Assembly: GCA_022774865.1 (NCBI GenBank)
Contig: JALFLH010000005.1
Location: forward strand, 1-64,000
Direction: 5' to 3'
DNA from: Clostridiales bacterium
Lineage (GTDB): Bacteria; Bacillota; Clostridia; Oscillospirales; Oscillospiraceae
DNA length: 64,000 nt
Part shown: positions 32,920 to 41,942 of the stretch, piece after piece
Layout: every line of letters begins with the position of its first letter
Numbering within the stretch: the stretch's first letter is position 1
Position numbers and translations under genes: made by a program
Notes under the pieces: generated by a model
The model's database searches: none
Told to the model about the DNA's origin: nothing
What the model saw: the letters and a program-made list of their open reading frames with translations, nothing else

Positions 32920-34143
32920 ATGGACTATCGGATACAGCTTGCGTTCGTGCGTGACCTGCTGGACGCATTTCACATTGCAAGCCAGATCGTGCAGCAGCCG
33001 GAACAATGCATTCCTGCCACACTGGACCGGGGGCTGCGCGCCGCCCTGTTCGGCGTTGAGCAGTACAATTCCATCCTGTTCAACTCCATGGGCGAGGCAA
33101 GGGACAATACGCTCTACCGGTTTTTTGATGAGTATTACTGCCGGTATCTCTTTCTCAGGCTCCCGGATGGTGGAGGATACTTTTTTGTCGGGCCATACCT
33201 GACTGAGCCGGTTTCCGAAGCGCAGAAGTCCCGCATTGGACAATCGCTCCTGCTTTCGGATGAGACGCGTCGGTTTCTGACCCTTTACTACGAGGATCTG
33301 CCCCTGATTGGGGACGAGAACTGGCTCATTACCATTGTTCGTACGCTCTCGGACGTGCTGTGGGGCGGACCGGAGCACTACCGCATGGAGTATATTGACG
33401 ACATGATTCCCGACCGGAGCACGCCCATCCGGGTCAACACATCCACCGAGCAGCTTCAGGAATCCGGCCGGACACTGGAAATTCTGGAGGAGAACTACCG
33501 CCATGAAAACCAGTTGATGGAGGCGGTCAGCAAGGGAAAGATGCACCTTGTCGCGGATATGGCCGCTTCCGTCTACAACAACGGGACAGAGCCGCGTCTG
33601 ACCGACTCCCTGCGAAACCGGAAGAACTATCTGATCATCCTCAACACCCTGCTGCGCAAGTCGGCGGAGATGGGCGGCGTCCATCCGCTGCACATTGACA
33701 AGATGTCCTCCGACTTTGCCCGCCGGATTGAAAAGCTGCCGTCCATCCGGCAGAGCCTGCTTCTGCAGGAGACAATGATCCGGGACTACTGTATGCTGGT
33801 CAGGAAATACTCCCTGAAAAAATATTCCTATTATGTGGGGCGGGCCATTACGCTGGTGCACTATGATCTGACGGCGGATCTGAGCCTGAAAAGCATCTGC
33901 GCCCAGTTGAATGTGAACCCCAGCTATTTTTCAACCCTGTTCCGAAAGGAATACGGCTGCACGTTGACGGAGTACGTGAACCGGCAGCGAATTGACCGGG
34001 CGCTGCTCTATCTGAAGAATTCGAACCGGATGGTGCAGGATATCGCGGCGGAATGCGGCTTCTCCGACCCCAACTACTTCATCCGGCTGTTCAAACGGCA
34101 GACCGGCATGACCCCCAACCAGTACCGCCAGCACAGAAGATAA
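32920..34143 (+). CDS. AraC-family transcriptional regulator
   Basis: A 407-residue regulator with a large N-terminal sensor of unknown ligand (about 1-300) and a C-terminal double helix-turn-helix AraC domain (about 305-405; SLKSICAQLNVNPSYFSTLFRKEYG, then MVQDIAAECGFSDPNYFIRLFKRQTGMTP). It is divergent from the GPH symporter-GH2 operon and probably activates it. AAAGG lies 10 bases before the ATG at 32920. The in-frame upstream ATG at 32878 lacks such a site. No receiver or membrane segments are seen. Confidence 0.9.
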   Translation: MDYRIQLAFVRDLLDAFHIASQIVQQPEQCIPATLDRGLRAALFGVEQYNSILFNSMGEARDNTLYRFFDEYYCRYLFLRLPDGGGYFFVGPYLTEPVSEAQKSRIGQSLLLSDETRRFLTLYYEDLPLIGDENWLITIVRTLSDVLWGGPEHYRMEYIDDMIPDRSTPIRVNTSTEQLQESGRTLEILEENYRHENQLMEAVSKGKMHLVADMAASVYNNGTEPRLTDSLRNRKNYLIILNTLLRKSAEMGGVHPLHIDKMSSDFARRIEKLPSIRQSLLLQETMIRDYCMLVRKYSLKKYSYYVGRAITLVHYDLTADLSLKSICAQLNVNPSYFSTLFRKEYGCTLTEYVNRQRIDRALLYLKNSNRMVQDIAAECGFSDPNYFIRLFKRQTGMTPNQYRQHRR

Positions 34144-34190
34144 GGCCGGGACGGGAACCGTTTCGGCTGCAACATTTTGCTGGAAATCCA

Positions 34191-34219
34191 TTGCCAATCG
34201 GAAAACAATGTGCTATAAT
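34191..34219 (+). promoter_or_regulatory. ABC exporter promoter
   Basis: TTGCCA (34191-34196), 17-base spacer, perfect TATAAT (34214-34219), 35 bases before the first exporter gene. Confidence 0.65.
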
Positions 34220-34253
34220 CCGACGGAACGAATAAAAAAGAGAGGAAAAAAGT

Positions 34254-36035
34254 ATGATATTCGGCAAACATATCAACCGTTATTACCGGAAGTATGCCGG
34301 ATGGCTGATTGCGGGACTGGCGGCGCTGATTCTGGTGGACTACTTCCAGTTGGCGGTTCCCAGACTGTACCGCATGGTGATCAACGGAATGAACAGCGGT
34401 TCGGTTATGGTGGACGGTGTTCAGACGCCCTTCGACATGGATTTTCTTCTGGACAAAATCTGTATGCCGCTGGTGGGAATCATTCTGGGCATGGTGGTAG
34501 GACGCTTTCTGTGGCGGGTGTGCATTTTTGGCGCGGCCATCAAGGTGGAGACCGATCTGCGCAACGAGATGTTCAACCACGCCAAGGATCTGAGCCGGGA
34601 GTATTATCAGGTCAACAAGGTGGGCAATCTGATGAGCCTGTTCACCAACGATCTGGACACGGTGCAGGACTGCTATGGTTCCGGCTTCCTGATGTTCTTT
34701 GACGCCGTGATTCTGGGCACGCTGGCGATCCGCAATATGTGGCAGATGGACCCGCTGCTCACCCTGCTGTCCCTGATTCCCATGGCGCTGCTGCTGGCCT
34801 GCGCCACGGTGGTGGGCAAATATATGATGAAAAAGTGGGATATCCGGCAGGAGGCATTCTCCAAACTGTCTGATTTCTCCCAGGAGAGCTTCTCCGGTAT
34901 CGCGGTCATCAAGGCGTTTGTGAAAGAAGCAAAGGAGCTGCTGGCGTTCCAGAAGCTGAACAGAGAAAACGAGGACGCCAACATCGACTTTACCAAGGCT
35001 TCGGTGCTGCTGCGGATTCTGGTAACGCTGTTCGTGGAGAGCGTCGTGTGCGTGATTCTGGGCTACGGCGGCTATCTGGTCTATCAGGGCCGGTTCGACG
35101 CGGGCCAGCTTGTGGAATTCATCGGCTATTTCAACGCCATTGTCTGGCCGATTACGGCGGTGTCGGAGCTGATCGACATGACCAGCCGGGGTACCGCTTC
35201 CCTGAAGCGGATCGGCGAGCTGCTGGACGCAAAGCAGGACGTGGTAGACCGACCCGGCGTGGCAGAATTAAAAATCATCCGGGGCGATATCGAATTCCGT
35301 CATCTGACTTTCCGCTATCCGGACGGGGAATTCAATGCGCTGGAGGACGTGTCCTTTACCATTAACGCCGGTGAAAATGTGGGACTGGTGGGGAAAACCG
35401 GCTCGGGCAAGACCACGCTGGTGGATCTGCTGCTGCGCACCTATAACGTTCCGGACGGCACCGTGTTCATCGACGGCCATGACGTGAACGATGTTTCCAT
35501 CCATGACGTGCGCGCCGGCTGCGCCTATGTGCCGCAGGATAATTTCCTGTTCTCCGATACCATTTCCAACAACATCTCCTTCGGCACCGACCGGGAGAGC
35601 GAAAACGCGGTGATCCGGGCAGCGGCTCTGGCGGATGTGGATGAGAACATCAGACAGTTCCAGAAGGGCTATGACACCGTACTGGGTGAGCGGGGCGTGA
35701 CCGTCTCCGGCGGTCAGAAACAGCGCATCTCCATTGCCCGGGCGCTGATGAAGGACGCGCCCATCCTGATTCTGGACGATTCCGTTTCCGCCGTGGATAC
35801 CAAGACGGAGCGGACAATTCTGGAGAATCTCCGGGAAACCAGAGCCGGAAAGACCACCATTTTGATTGCCCACCGGATTTCCACCATTGAACAGATGGAC
35901 AAGGTTCTGTTTATCGAGGATGGCAGGCTGACCGCCGCCGGAACCCATCAGGCGCTCTATGAGAACTGCCCGTCCTACCGCAAGATGGTCGATCTGCAGA
36001 AACTGGAGGAGGAAGGAGGCGCGGAAAATGCGTGA
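34254..36035 (+). CDS. ABC exporter half-transporter A (degenerate Walker B)
   Basis: A 593-residue half-transporter: six membrane helices (about 1-310) then an ATPase domain with Walker A GKTGSGKTT, signature VSGGQKQRISIARAL, and Walker B ILILDDSVSAVD. The catalytic Glu after Walker B is Asp here, as in the catalytically silent subunit of heterodimeric exporters. Its partner starts 8 bases before its stop. Such pairs (BmrCD, TM287/288, LmrCD) export drugs or lipophilic compounds. The substrate is not evident. It is read from its own promoter, just after the AraC gene on the same strand. Confidence 0.92.
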   Translation: MIFGKHINRYYRKYAGWLIAGLAALILVDYFQLAVPRLYRMVINGMNSGSVMVDGVQTPFDMDFLLDKICMPLVGIILGMVVGRFLWRVCIFGAAIKVETDLRNEMFNHAKDLSREYYQVNKVGNLMSLFTNDLDTVQDCYGSGFLMFFDAVILGTLAIRNMWQMDPLLTLLSLIPMALLLACATVVGKYMMKKWDIRQEAFSKLSDFSQESFSGIAVIKAFVKEAKELLAFQKLNRENEDANIDFTKASVLLRILVTLFVESVVCVILGYGGYLVYQGRFDAGQLVEFIGYFNAIVWPITAVSELIDMTSRGTASLKRIGELLDAKQDVVDRPGVAELKIIRGDIEFRHLTFRYPDGEFNALEDVSFTINAGENVGLVGKTGSGKTTLVDLLLRTYNVPDGTVFIDGHDVNDVSIHDVRAGCAYVPQDNFLFSDTISNNISFGTDRESENAVIRAAALADVDENIRQFQKGYDTVLGERGVTVSGGQKQRISIARALMKDAPILILDDSVSAVDTKTERTILENLRETRAGKTTILIAHRISTIEQMDKVLFIEDGRLTAAGTHQALYENCPSYRKMVDLQKLEEEGGAENA

Positions 36036-37914
36036 GTATCTGCCCCTATTGATCGTGGGCGCCATCATCGGCGCGTTCACGCTGGCTTTCCTCGCGGCCT
36101 ATGCCCGCATTCGGAAGCAGAAGGAAGCCATCGGCTTTGACCGGAATATGCCCGACGGCGAGATCATCCGGCGGCTGTTGGTTTACGCCAAACCCTATTG
36201 GAAGGAATTTGGGCTGATTCTTTTGATGATGCTGGTGACCATCGCCTACGATGTGGTTTCCCCGCTGATCATCGGCTATATCGAGGAGCTGGTAAAGGCG
36301 GATTTTCCCATGAAATCCCTGTATATCGCCGTTGCGGTGTATGCCGGGATTCTGATCGTGTCCATGGTCTGCACCTATTTTCAGTCCATGATTCTGCAGA
36401 AAACCGGGCAGAAAATTCTCTCCGCCCTGCGGCAGGATATCTTTGTCCACATTGAGAGCCTTTCTCATGAGCAGCTCAACAACATTCCCGTGGGCAAACT
36501 GGTAACCCGGGTCTGCAACGATACCAACGCCATCTCCCAGATGTTCACAAACATTCTGGTGACGATGGCCAAGAATGTGTTTGTGGTGGTGGGTGTGCTG
36601 GCGGCGATGCTGGCGCTGAATTTCGAGCTGACGCTGATGGTGCTGTGCTTTGTCCCGTTTGTGGTGTTGTTTACCGTGATATTCCGGAAATTCTCCCGGA
36701 AGGTGCACCGGAGGGTGAAAGACGGCACCACCGATATCAACACCTACCTGTCCGAAAACCTCTCCGGCATCAAGATCACCCAGATCTTCAACCGGGAGGA
36801 TCAGAAGATGCGGGAATTTCTGAAAAAGAGCGACAATCTGAAAAAGGCCAAACAGAGCCAGATTTTTGTGTTCAGCATCTTCCGGCCCATGGTGTATATG
36901 CTCTATATCTCCTCTGTGATGTTCCTGCTGTACCTGGGCGGCAAGGGCTACATTGAGAACACGGTGTTTCTGGGGCAGACCCTGACCAGTGGAACCATCG
37001 TCACGTTCTATATGTATATCTCCAAGTTCTTCAACCCCATTCAGACGCTGGCGGAGCAGTTTAATATGCTGCAGAGCGCCTTTGCCTCCGCCGAAAAAAT
37101 TTTCACCATTCTGGACATGGAGCCGGAGGTGGTGGACGCGCCGGACGCCATTGAGCTGGATGAGATCAAGGGCGAGATCGAATTCAGGGATGTGTGGTTC
37201 TGCTATCAGCCCGGCGAGTGGGTGCTCAAGGGCGTTTCCTTCCATGTGGCGCCCAGGCAGACCGTCGCCTTTGTGGGTTCCACCGGCTCCGGCAAGACCA
37301 CCATTCTCAGCCTGATCTGCCGCAATTACGATATCCAGAAGGGTCAGATCCTGATCGACGGCATCGATATCCGAAGAATCAAAATCTCCTCCCTGCGCCG
37401 CCATTTTGGCCAGATGCTGCAGGATGTGTTCCTGTTCTCCGGCGATATCCGCAGCAACATCGTGCTGCGGGAGGACAGCTTTACCGATGCGGAAATCTGG
37501 CAGGCTGTCCGGTACGTGAATGCCGACTCCTTTATTAACCGGCTGGAGAAGGGACTGGATGAGCCGGTGCGGGAGCGGGGCAATAATTTCTCCGCCGGCC
37601 AGCGGCAGCTTCTCTCCTTTGCGCGCACCATTATTCACAAACCGGAGGTCATGATTCTGGACGAAGCCACCGCCAACATCGACACCGAAACGGAAATTCT
37701 GATTCAGGATTCGCTGGAGAAGATGAAGAACATCGGCACCATGCTGATCGTGGCTCACCGCCTGTCCACCATCCAGCACGCGGACAACATCATTCTGCTG
37801 TCCCACGGGCAGATAGTGGAGCAGGGCAATCATCAGCAGCTGCTGCACCAAAAGGGCAGATACTATCAGCTCTATACCCTCCAATATCACAAACAGCAGC
37901 TTATGAACGGATAA
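36028..37914 (+). CDS. ABC exporter half-transporter B
   Basis: A 628-residue partner of the preceding gene, with an extra N-terminal helix (about 5-25) and linker before the six-helix core, then an ATPase domain with Walker A GSTGSGKTT, signature FSAGQRQLLSFAR, and a canonical Walker B Glu (VMILDEATANID). The altered signature (FSAGQ for LSGGQ) would face the Asp-bearing site of subunit A, giving one weak and one active ATP site. GGAAGGAGG precedes the ATG at 36028, within the end of subunit A. A terminator follows at 37924. Confidence 0.92.
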   Translation: MREYLPLLIVGAIIGAFTLAFLAAYARIRKQKEAIGFDRNMPDGEIIRRLLVYAKPYWKEFGLILLMMLVTIAYDVVSPLIIGYIEELVKADFPMKSLYIAVAVYAGILIVSMVCTYFQSMILQKTGQKILSALRQDIFVHIESLSHEQLNNIPVGKLVTRVCNDTNAISQMFTNILVTMAKNVFVVVGVLAAMLALNFELTLMVLCFVPFVVLFTVIFRKFSRKVHRRVKDGTTDINTYLSENLSGIKITQIFNREDQKMREFLKKSDNLKKAKQSQIFVFSIFRPMVYMLYISSVMFLLYLGGKGYIENTVFLGQTLTSGTIVTFYMYISKFFNPIQTLAEQFNMLQSAFASAEKIFTILDMEPEVVDAPDAIELDEIKGEIEFRDVWFCYQPGEWVLKGVSFHVAPRQTVAFVGSTGSGKTTILSLICRNYDIQKGQILIDGIDIRRIKISSLRRHFGQMLQDVFLFSGDIRSNIVLREDSFTDAEIWQAVRYVNADSFINRLEKGLDEPVRERGNNFSAGQRQLLSFARTIIHKPEVMILDEATANIDTETEILIQDSLEKMKNIGTMLIVAHRLSTIQHADNIILLSHGQIVEQGNHQQLLHQKGRYYQLYTLQYHKQQLMNG

Positions 37915-37923
37915 CGATTTCCG

Positions 37924-37953
37924 AGCCGCCGGCTTTCGCCGGCGGCTATTTTC
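37924..37953 (+). terminator. Terminator after the ABC exporter
   Basis: AGCCGCCGGC/GCCGGCGGCT (37924-37933 and 37938-37947) with a TTTC loop, followed by ATTTTC. Confidence 0.8.
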
Positions 37954-37984
37954 GGCGGTATTGTGGAAAGCGACGGATAGGGGG

Positions 37985-38013
37985 TTGCATCTTCCTGTTT
38001 TCTTTGGTACAAT
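37985..38013 (+). promoter_or_regulatory. tdk-deo promoter
   Basis: TTGCAT (37985-37990), 17-base spacer, TACAAT (38008-38013), 28 bases before the tdk ATG. Confidence 0.6.
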
Positions 38014-38041
38014 AATAAAACTGACAGAGAGGAGACAACGT

Positions 38042-38644
38042 ATGGCCAAGCTGTATTTCAAATACGGCGCCATGGGTTCCAGCAAAACCGCCCAGGCGCT
38101 GATTACCAAATATAATTATGAGGAAAACGATCTGAACGTCTGGCTGGTCAAGCCCAGCGCGGATACCCGGGACGGGGAGCAGCTCCTGCGCAGCCGCATC
38201 GGTCTGGAGGCGGTGTGTGAGGTGATCGGCCCGGAGACCGATGTGTACACCCGTTTCTGGCAGACCCAACTGGGCAAGTGCGACGTGATCATCGTGGACG
38301 AGTGCCAGTTTATGACCGGGGCGCAGATCGACCAGCTCCGTGCCATTGTCAATGATTTCAACATCCCTGTCATGTGCTTCGGTCTGCGCACCGATTTCCA
38401 GACCCGGCTCTTCCCCGGCAGCCTGCGGCTGATGGAGATTGCGGACACCATTCAGGAAATCAAAACCATCTGCGACTGCGGCGCGAAAGCCACCGTCAAC
38501 GCCCGGATCGACGGGGATGGGCACATCATTACGGAGGGCGCGCAGGTGGTGCTGGGCGGAAACGACAGCTACATCGCCATGTGCCACCGGTGTTATGTAA
38601 ATGGAATCCGGGAACACAAGGTCATTAAACTGCACAATCACTGA
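38042..38644 (+). CDS. tdk: Thymidine kinase
   Basis: A 200-residue type II thymidine kinase that phosphorylates thymidine with ATP. The P-loop reads GAMGSSKTA rather than the common GPMFSGKT, the Walker B-like [10 protein letters not shown] carries the catalytic Glu region, and a C-terminal zinc-binding lasso uses CDC and CHRC cysteines ([18 protein letters not shown]). GAGAGGAG precedes the ATG. It opens the nucleoside-salvage run, 14 bases before deoC. Confidence 0.92.
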   Translation: MAKLYFKYGAMGSSKTAQALITKYNYEENDLNVWLVKPSADTRDGEQLLRSRIGLEAVCEVIGPETDVYTRFWQTQLGKCDVIIVDECQFMTGAQIDQLRAIVNDFNIPVMCFGLRTDFQTRLFPGSLRLMEIADTIQEIKTICDCGAKATVNARIDGDGHIITEGAQVVLGGNDSYIAMCHRCYVNGIREHKVIKLHNH

Positions 38645-38658
38645 AAGGAGACTGTAAT

Positions 38659-39345
38659 ATGGAACTCAAAGACATTCTCGCCAAGTGCGATCATACCCTG
38701 CTGGCGCAGACAGCCACGTGGGAGGAAATCAAGGCCGTCTGCGACGACGGAATCAGGTTTGGCTGTGCTTCTGTCTGCATTCCTGCGTCCTACGTGAAGC
38801 AGGCCAAGGAATATGTGGGGGAGAAGCTCCCCATCTGCACAGTCATCGGCTTCCCCAACGGCTATGACACCACTGCCGCCAAGTGTTTCATGGCCTCTGA
38901 TGCTGTCGACAACGGCGCGGACGAGGTGGACATGGTCATCAACATCGGCTGGGCCAAGGACGGCAAATGGGGCGCGATCACCGACGAAATTGCCGCTGTG
39001 AAGGCCGCCTGCAAGGGAAATCTGCTGAAGGTCATCATCGAGACCTGCCTGCTGACCGACGAGGAGAAAATCCATCTGTGCAAGTGCGTTTCCGATTCCG
39101 GTGCGGACTATATCAAAACCTCCACGGGCTTTTCCAAGGCAGGCGCTACCTTCCACGATGTGGAGCTGTTCGCGGCGCATGTGGCGCCCCACGTGAAGAT
39201 CAAGGCCGCTGGCGGTATTTCCAGTCTGGCCGACGCGGAGAAATTCATTGCTCTGGGCGCTTCCCGTCTGGGCACCTCCCGGATCGTCAAGCTGGCCAAG
39301 GCCATGGAAAAAGGCGAGACGGCAAAAAACGACGGAAGCTATTAA
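38659..39345 (+). CDS. deoC: Deoxyribose-phosphate aldolase
   Basis: DeoC splits 2-deoxyribose 5-phosphate into glyceraldehyde 3-phosphate and acetaldehyde, the last step of deoxynucleoside breakdown. The 228 residues include the Schiff-base Lys in VKIKAAGGI, the second active-site Lys in [14 protein letters not shown], and the N-terminal [14 protein letters not shown] precedes the ATG. It is co-directional with tdk, deoD, deoB and cdd. Confidence 0.96.
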   Translation: MELKDILAKCDHTLLAQTATWEEIKAVCDDGIRFGCASVCIPASYVKQAKEYVGEKLPICTVIGFPNGYDTTAAKCFMASDAVDNGADEVDMVINIGWAKDGKWGAITDEIAAVKAACKGNLLKVIIETCLLTDEEKIHLCKCVSDSGADYIKTSTGFSKAGATFHDVELFAAHVAPHVKIKAAGGISSLADAEKFIALGASRLGTSRIVKLAKAMEKGETAKNDGSY

Positions 39346-39372
39346 AATACAGGAGATTAGAGGGTGAGGATC

Positions 39373-39415
39373 GGAGATATCTTCACGCTTGACTTTCCAC
39401 GCTTCACTTTAAGGA
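39373..39415 (+). repeat. Leader element shared with hisS
   Basis: GGAGATATCTTCACGCTT, ACTTTCCACGCTTCACTTTA and GGAGG run straight into the deoD ribosome site. The same blocks occur in the same order and orientation before hisS (59821-59890, minus strand), with 16 extra bases between the first two. It is either a dispersed intergenic repeat or a shared leader. Confidence 0.5.
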
Positions 39416-39426
39416 GGAATTATATT

Positions 39427-40173
39427 ATGTTAACTACACCTACCCCTCATATTTCCGCAAAGCCCGGCGATTTCGGCAAGACTGTGCTGATGCCCGGTGA
39501 TCCCCTGCGCTCCAAGTTCATCGCGGAGAATTTCCTGGAAAATCCGGTGCTGGTGAATCATGTTCGGGGCGTCAACGGCTATACGGGTTTCTACAAGGGC
39601 ACCCGCGTTTCCGTGATGGCTTCCGGTATGGGTATGCCTGCCATCGGAATCTATTCCCACGAGCTGTTCACCGGCTATGGCGTGGAGAACATCATCCGGA
39701 TTGGCTCCGCCGGTTCCATTCAGGAGCATATCCACCTGTATGATCTGGTGATTGCCCAGGGCGCCTGCACCGACTCCAATTTCGCCGCCCAGTTCCATCT
39801 GCCCGGCACCTTCGCCCCCATTGCAAGCTGGGAGCTGCTGACCGAGGCGGTCAAGGCTGCCGAAGCAAACGGCGCGGCTTACCATGTGGGCAACGTCAAT
39901 TCTTCCGACGTGTTCTACGGCGACCACGAAGGCGTCCCCGAAGGACTGGACAGCCTGTACGGCCTGAAGAAGATGGGCGTCATGGCGCTGGAAATGGAGG
40001 CCGCCGCCCTGTATATGAACGCGGCTCGCTATGGCAAGCGCGCCCTGTGCATCTGCACCATCTCCGACCATATGCTGACCGGCGAGGAGACTACCTCCGA
40101 AGAACGTCAGACGGCTTTTACCACCATGATGAAGGTGGCGTTGGACGTGGCCGTGGCCATGGAGGGAAAATAA
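39427..40173 (+). CDS. deoD: Purine-nucleoside phosphorylase, DeoD type
   Basis: Hexameric-type PNP (248 residues) that phosphorolyses purine (deoxy)nucleosides to base and (deoxy)ribose 1-phosphate. Motifs: TVLMPGDPLRSKFIAENFL at the phosphate site, GMGMPAIGIYSHEL, RIGSAGSIQ, and MALEMEAAALY in the nucleoside pocket, with the catalytic Asp in ISDHMLTGE. The start at 39427 has AAGGAGG at the right distance. Its products feed deoB next in line. Confidence 0.95.
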   Translation: MLTTPTPHISAKPGDFGKTVLMPGDPLRSKFIAENFLENPVLVNHVRGVNGYTGFYKGTRVSVMASGMGMPAIGIYSHELFTGYGVENIIRIGSAGSIQEHIHLYDLVIAQGACTDSNFAAQFHLPGTFAPIASWELLTEAVKAAEANGAAYHVGNVNSSDVFYGDHEGVPEGLDSLYGLKKMGVMALEMEAAALYMNAARYGKRALCICTISDHMLTGEETTSEERQTAFTTMMKVALDVAVAMEGK

Positions 40174-40205
40174 TTCCCAATTCCGAATTCACGAGGTAAA
40201 TCGCA

Positions 40206-41369
40206 ATGAAACGTATCTTTTTGTTCGTTCTGGACTCCTGCGGCTGCGGCGAGATGCCGGACTCCCCGTCGTTTGGCGATGTGGGAGTCAACACCCTGCG
40301 CGCCTGTGCCGCGTCGCCGAAGCTGAACATTCCCAATCTGAGAATGTACGGTCTTGCCAATATTGACGGGCTGGATTTTCTGAAGCCTGTGGAAAAACCG
40401 CTGGGCGCTTATGGAAAGCTGGCGGAGGCATCCATGGGCAAGGACACCACCATCGGCCACTGGGAAATTGCGGGTGTGGTCTCTCCCAGACCGCTGCCCA
40501 CCTATCCCAACGGCTTTCCGGAGGAGGTGCTGGAGCCGTTCAGGGCCGCCACCGGCCGTGGGGTTCTGGCCAACGCGCCCTGGTCCGGCACCGAGGTGAT
40601 CAATGTCTACGGCGACGAGCACATGAGAACCGGCGACCTGATCGTGTATACCTCTGCCGACTCCGTATTCCAGATTGCAGCCCATGAGGCTGTGGTACCG
40701 CTGGAGACATTGTATGATTATTGCCGCATTGCCCGCCGCATTCTGCAGGGCAGGCACGGTGTGGGCCGGGTGATTGCCCGCCCCTTTGTGGGTACCAGCG
40801 GCCACTATACCCGCACCGCCAACCGGCACGATTTCTCTCTGGAGCCGCCGAAGGAAACTATGCTGGATGCCATCAAGTCTGCCGGACTCAGTTCCATCGC
40901 CGTGGGCAAGATCAACGACATTTTTGCGGGCCGGGGTACCACCGAGCACGTGTATAACCAGTCCAACGCCGACGGCATGGCGCACGCCATGGACTACGCG
41001 GACAAGGATTTCACGGGGCTGTGCTTTGTGAACCTGGTGGATTTTGATATGCTCTACGGCCATCGCCGGGACATCGACGGCTACGCCAACGCCCTGACGG
41101 AATTCGATACCTGGCTGCCCGGTTTCCTGGAAAAGCTGGGGCCGGAGGATCTGGTGATGATTACCGCCGACCATGGCTGCGACCCTTCCTACACGGCGAC
41201 CACCGACCACACCCGGGAGTATGTGCCCCTGCTGGTCATCGGCCGGGCGGTCAGACCCGGAAACCTGGGCACCCGCACAGGATTTCAGAATATCGCGGCC
41301 ACGGTGACCGATCTGCTGGGCGTGAATTTCGACACCCCCGGCAAGAGCTTCGCAGCGGAGATTCTTTGA
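40206..41369 (+). CDS. deoB: Phosphopentomutase
   Basis: DeoB converts (deoxy)ribose 1-phosphate to the 5-phosphate. The 387-residue alkaline-phosphatase-superfamily enzyme shows the metal-binding start FLFVLDSCGCGEMPDS, the phospho-Thr loop KDTTIGHWE, VDFDMLYGHRRD, and ITADHGCDP with TDHTREYVP, all metal or catalytic ligands. ACGAGG is a modest ribosome site before the ATG. It links deoD products to DeoC and the pentose phosphate pool. Confidence 0.96.
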   Translation: MKRIFLFVLDSCGCGEMPDSPSFGDVGVNTLRACAASPKLNIPNLRMYGLANIDGLDFLKPVEKPLGAYGKLAEASMGKDTTIGHWEIAGVVSPRPLPTYPNGFPEEVLEPFRAATGRGVLANAPWSGTEVINVYGDEHMRTGDLIVYTSADSVFQIAAHEAVVPLETLYDYCRIARRILQGRHGVGRVIARPFVGTSGHYTRTANRHDFSLEPPKETMLDAIKSAGLSSIAVGKINDIFAGRGTTEHVYNQSNADGMAHAMDYADKDFTGLCFVNLVDFDMLYGHRRDIDGYANALTEFDTWLPGFLEKLGPEDLVMITADHGCDPSYTATTDHTREYVPLLVIGRAVRPGNLGTRTGFQNIAATVTDLLGVNFDTPGKSFAAEIL

Positions 41370-41382
41370 ACGGAGGCAAGCT

Positions 41383-41793
41383 ATGACACCTGAAAAACTG
41401 ATGGAACTGGCAAAGGAAGCCATGACCCACGCCTATGCCCCTTATTCCGGGTTTAAGGTCGGCGCGGCGCTGCTGTGCGCCGACGGAACGGTTTATCAGG
41501 GCTGCAACATCGAAAACGCGTCCTATACGCCCACCATTTGCGCCGAGCGGACGGCCTTTTTCAAGGCGGTCTATGACGGACACCGGGATTTCTCCGCCAT
41601 TGCGGTCTGTGGCGGAAAGAACGGTGTGATCACGGACATTTTCCCGCCCTGCGGCGTGTGCCGCCAGGTGATGCGGGAATTCTGCGAGGATGACTTTCTC
41701 ATCTACCTGATCGGCGCGGATGGGACATGGCAGGAACGGACGCTGGCACAGATTTTACCGGACAGCTTCAGCGCAAAGGAGCACATGAAGTAG
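41383..41793 (+). CDS. cdd: Cytidine deaminase
   Basis: A 136-residue tetrameric-type cytidine/deoxycytidine deaminase. The zinc-binding CAERTAFFKA (Cys ligand with catalytic Glu) and PPCGVCRQVMREF are clear, along with the substrate motif NIENASYTPT. It converts imported cytidine to uridine. GGAGG precedes the ATG, 13 bases after deoB. Confidence 0.95.
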   Translation: MTPEKLMELAKEAMTHAYAPYSGFKVGAALLCADGTVYQGCNIENASYTPTICAERTAFFKAVYDGHRDFSAIAVCGGKNGVITDIFPPCGVCRQVMREFCEDDFLIYLIGADGTWQERTLAQILPDSFSAKEHMK

Positions 41794-41863
41794 CGTCAAT
41801 ACCCGAAATATGCACGCGATGTAAATAATCCTTGTAGAAATTAACAAATCTTTATAAAATGAG

Positions 41864-41892
41864 TTGATTTTTTATCCCGGATGTGCGACAAT
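41864..41892 (+). promoter_or_regulatory. Promoter of the nucleoside-binding protein gene
   Basis: TTGATT (41864-41869), 17-base spacer, GACAAT (41887-41892), 50 bases before the ATG. The stretch 41794-41942 otherwise holds only AT-rich DNA. Confidence 0.45.
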
Positions 41893-41942
41893 ATCCACGG
41901 TATGAAGATACCAGATTATACATTTTTTGGAGGAATGAAATC

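Noticed and set aside
36046-38109. 687-codon minus-strand frame over the ABC exporter
   Set aside because: Antisense shadow, His/Gly/Asp-rich, with no domain. The plus strand encodes a textbook ABC subunit.
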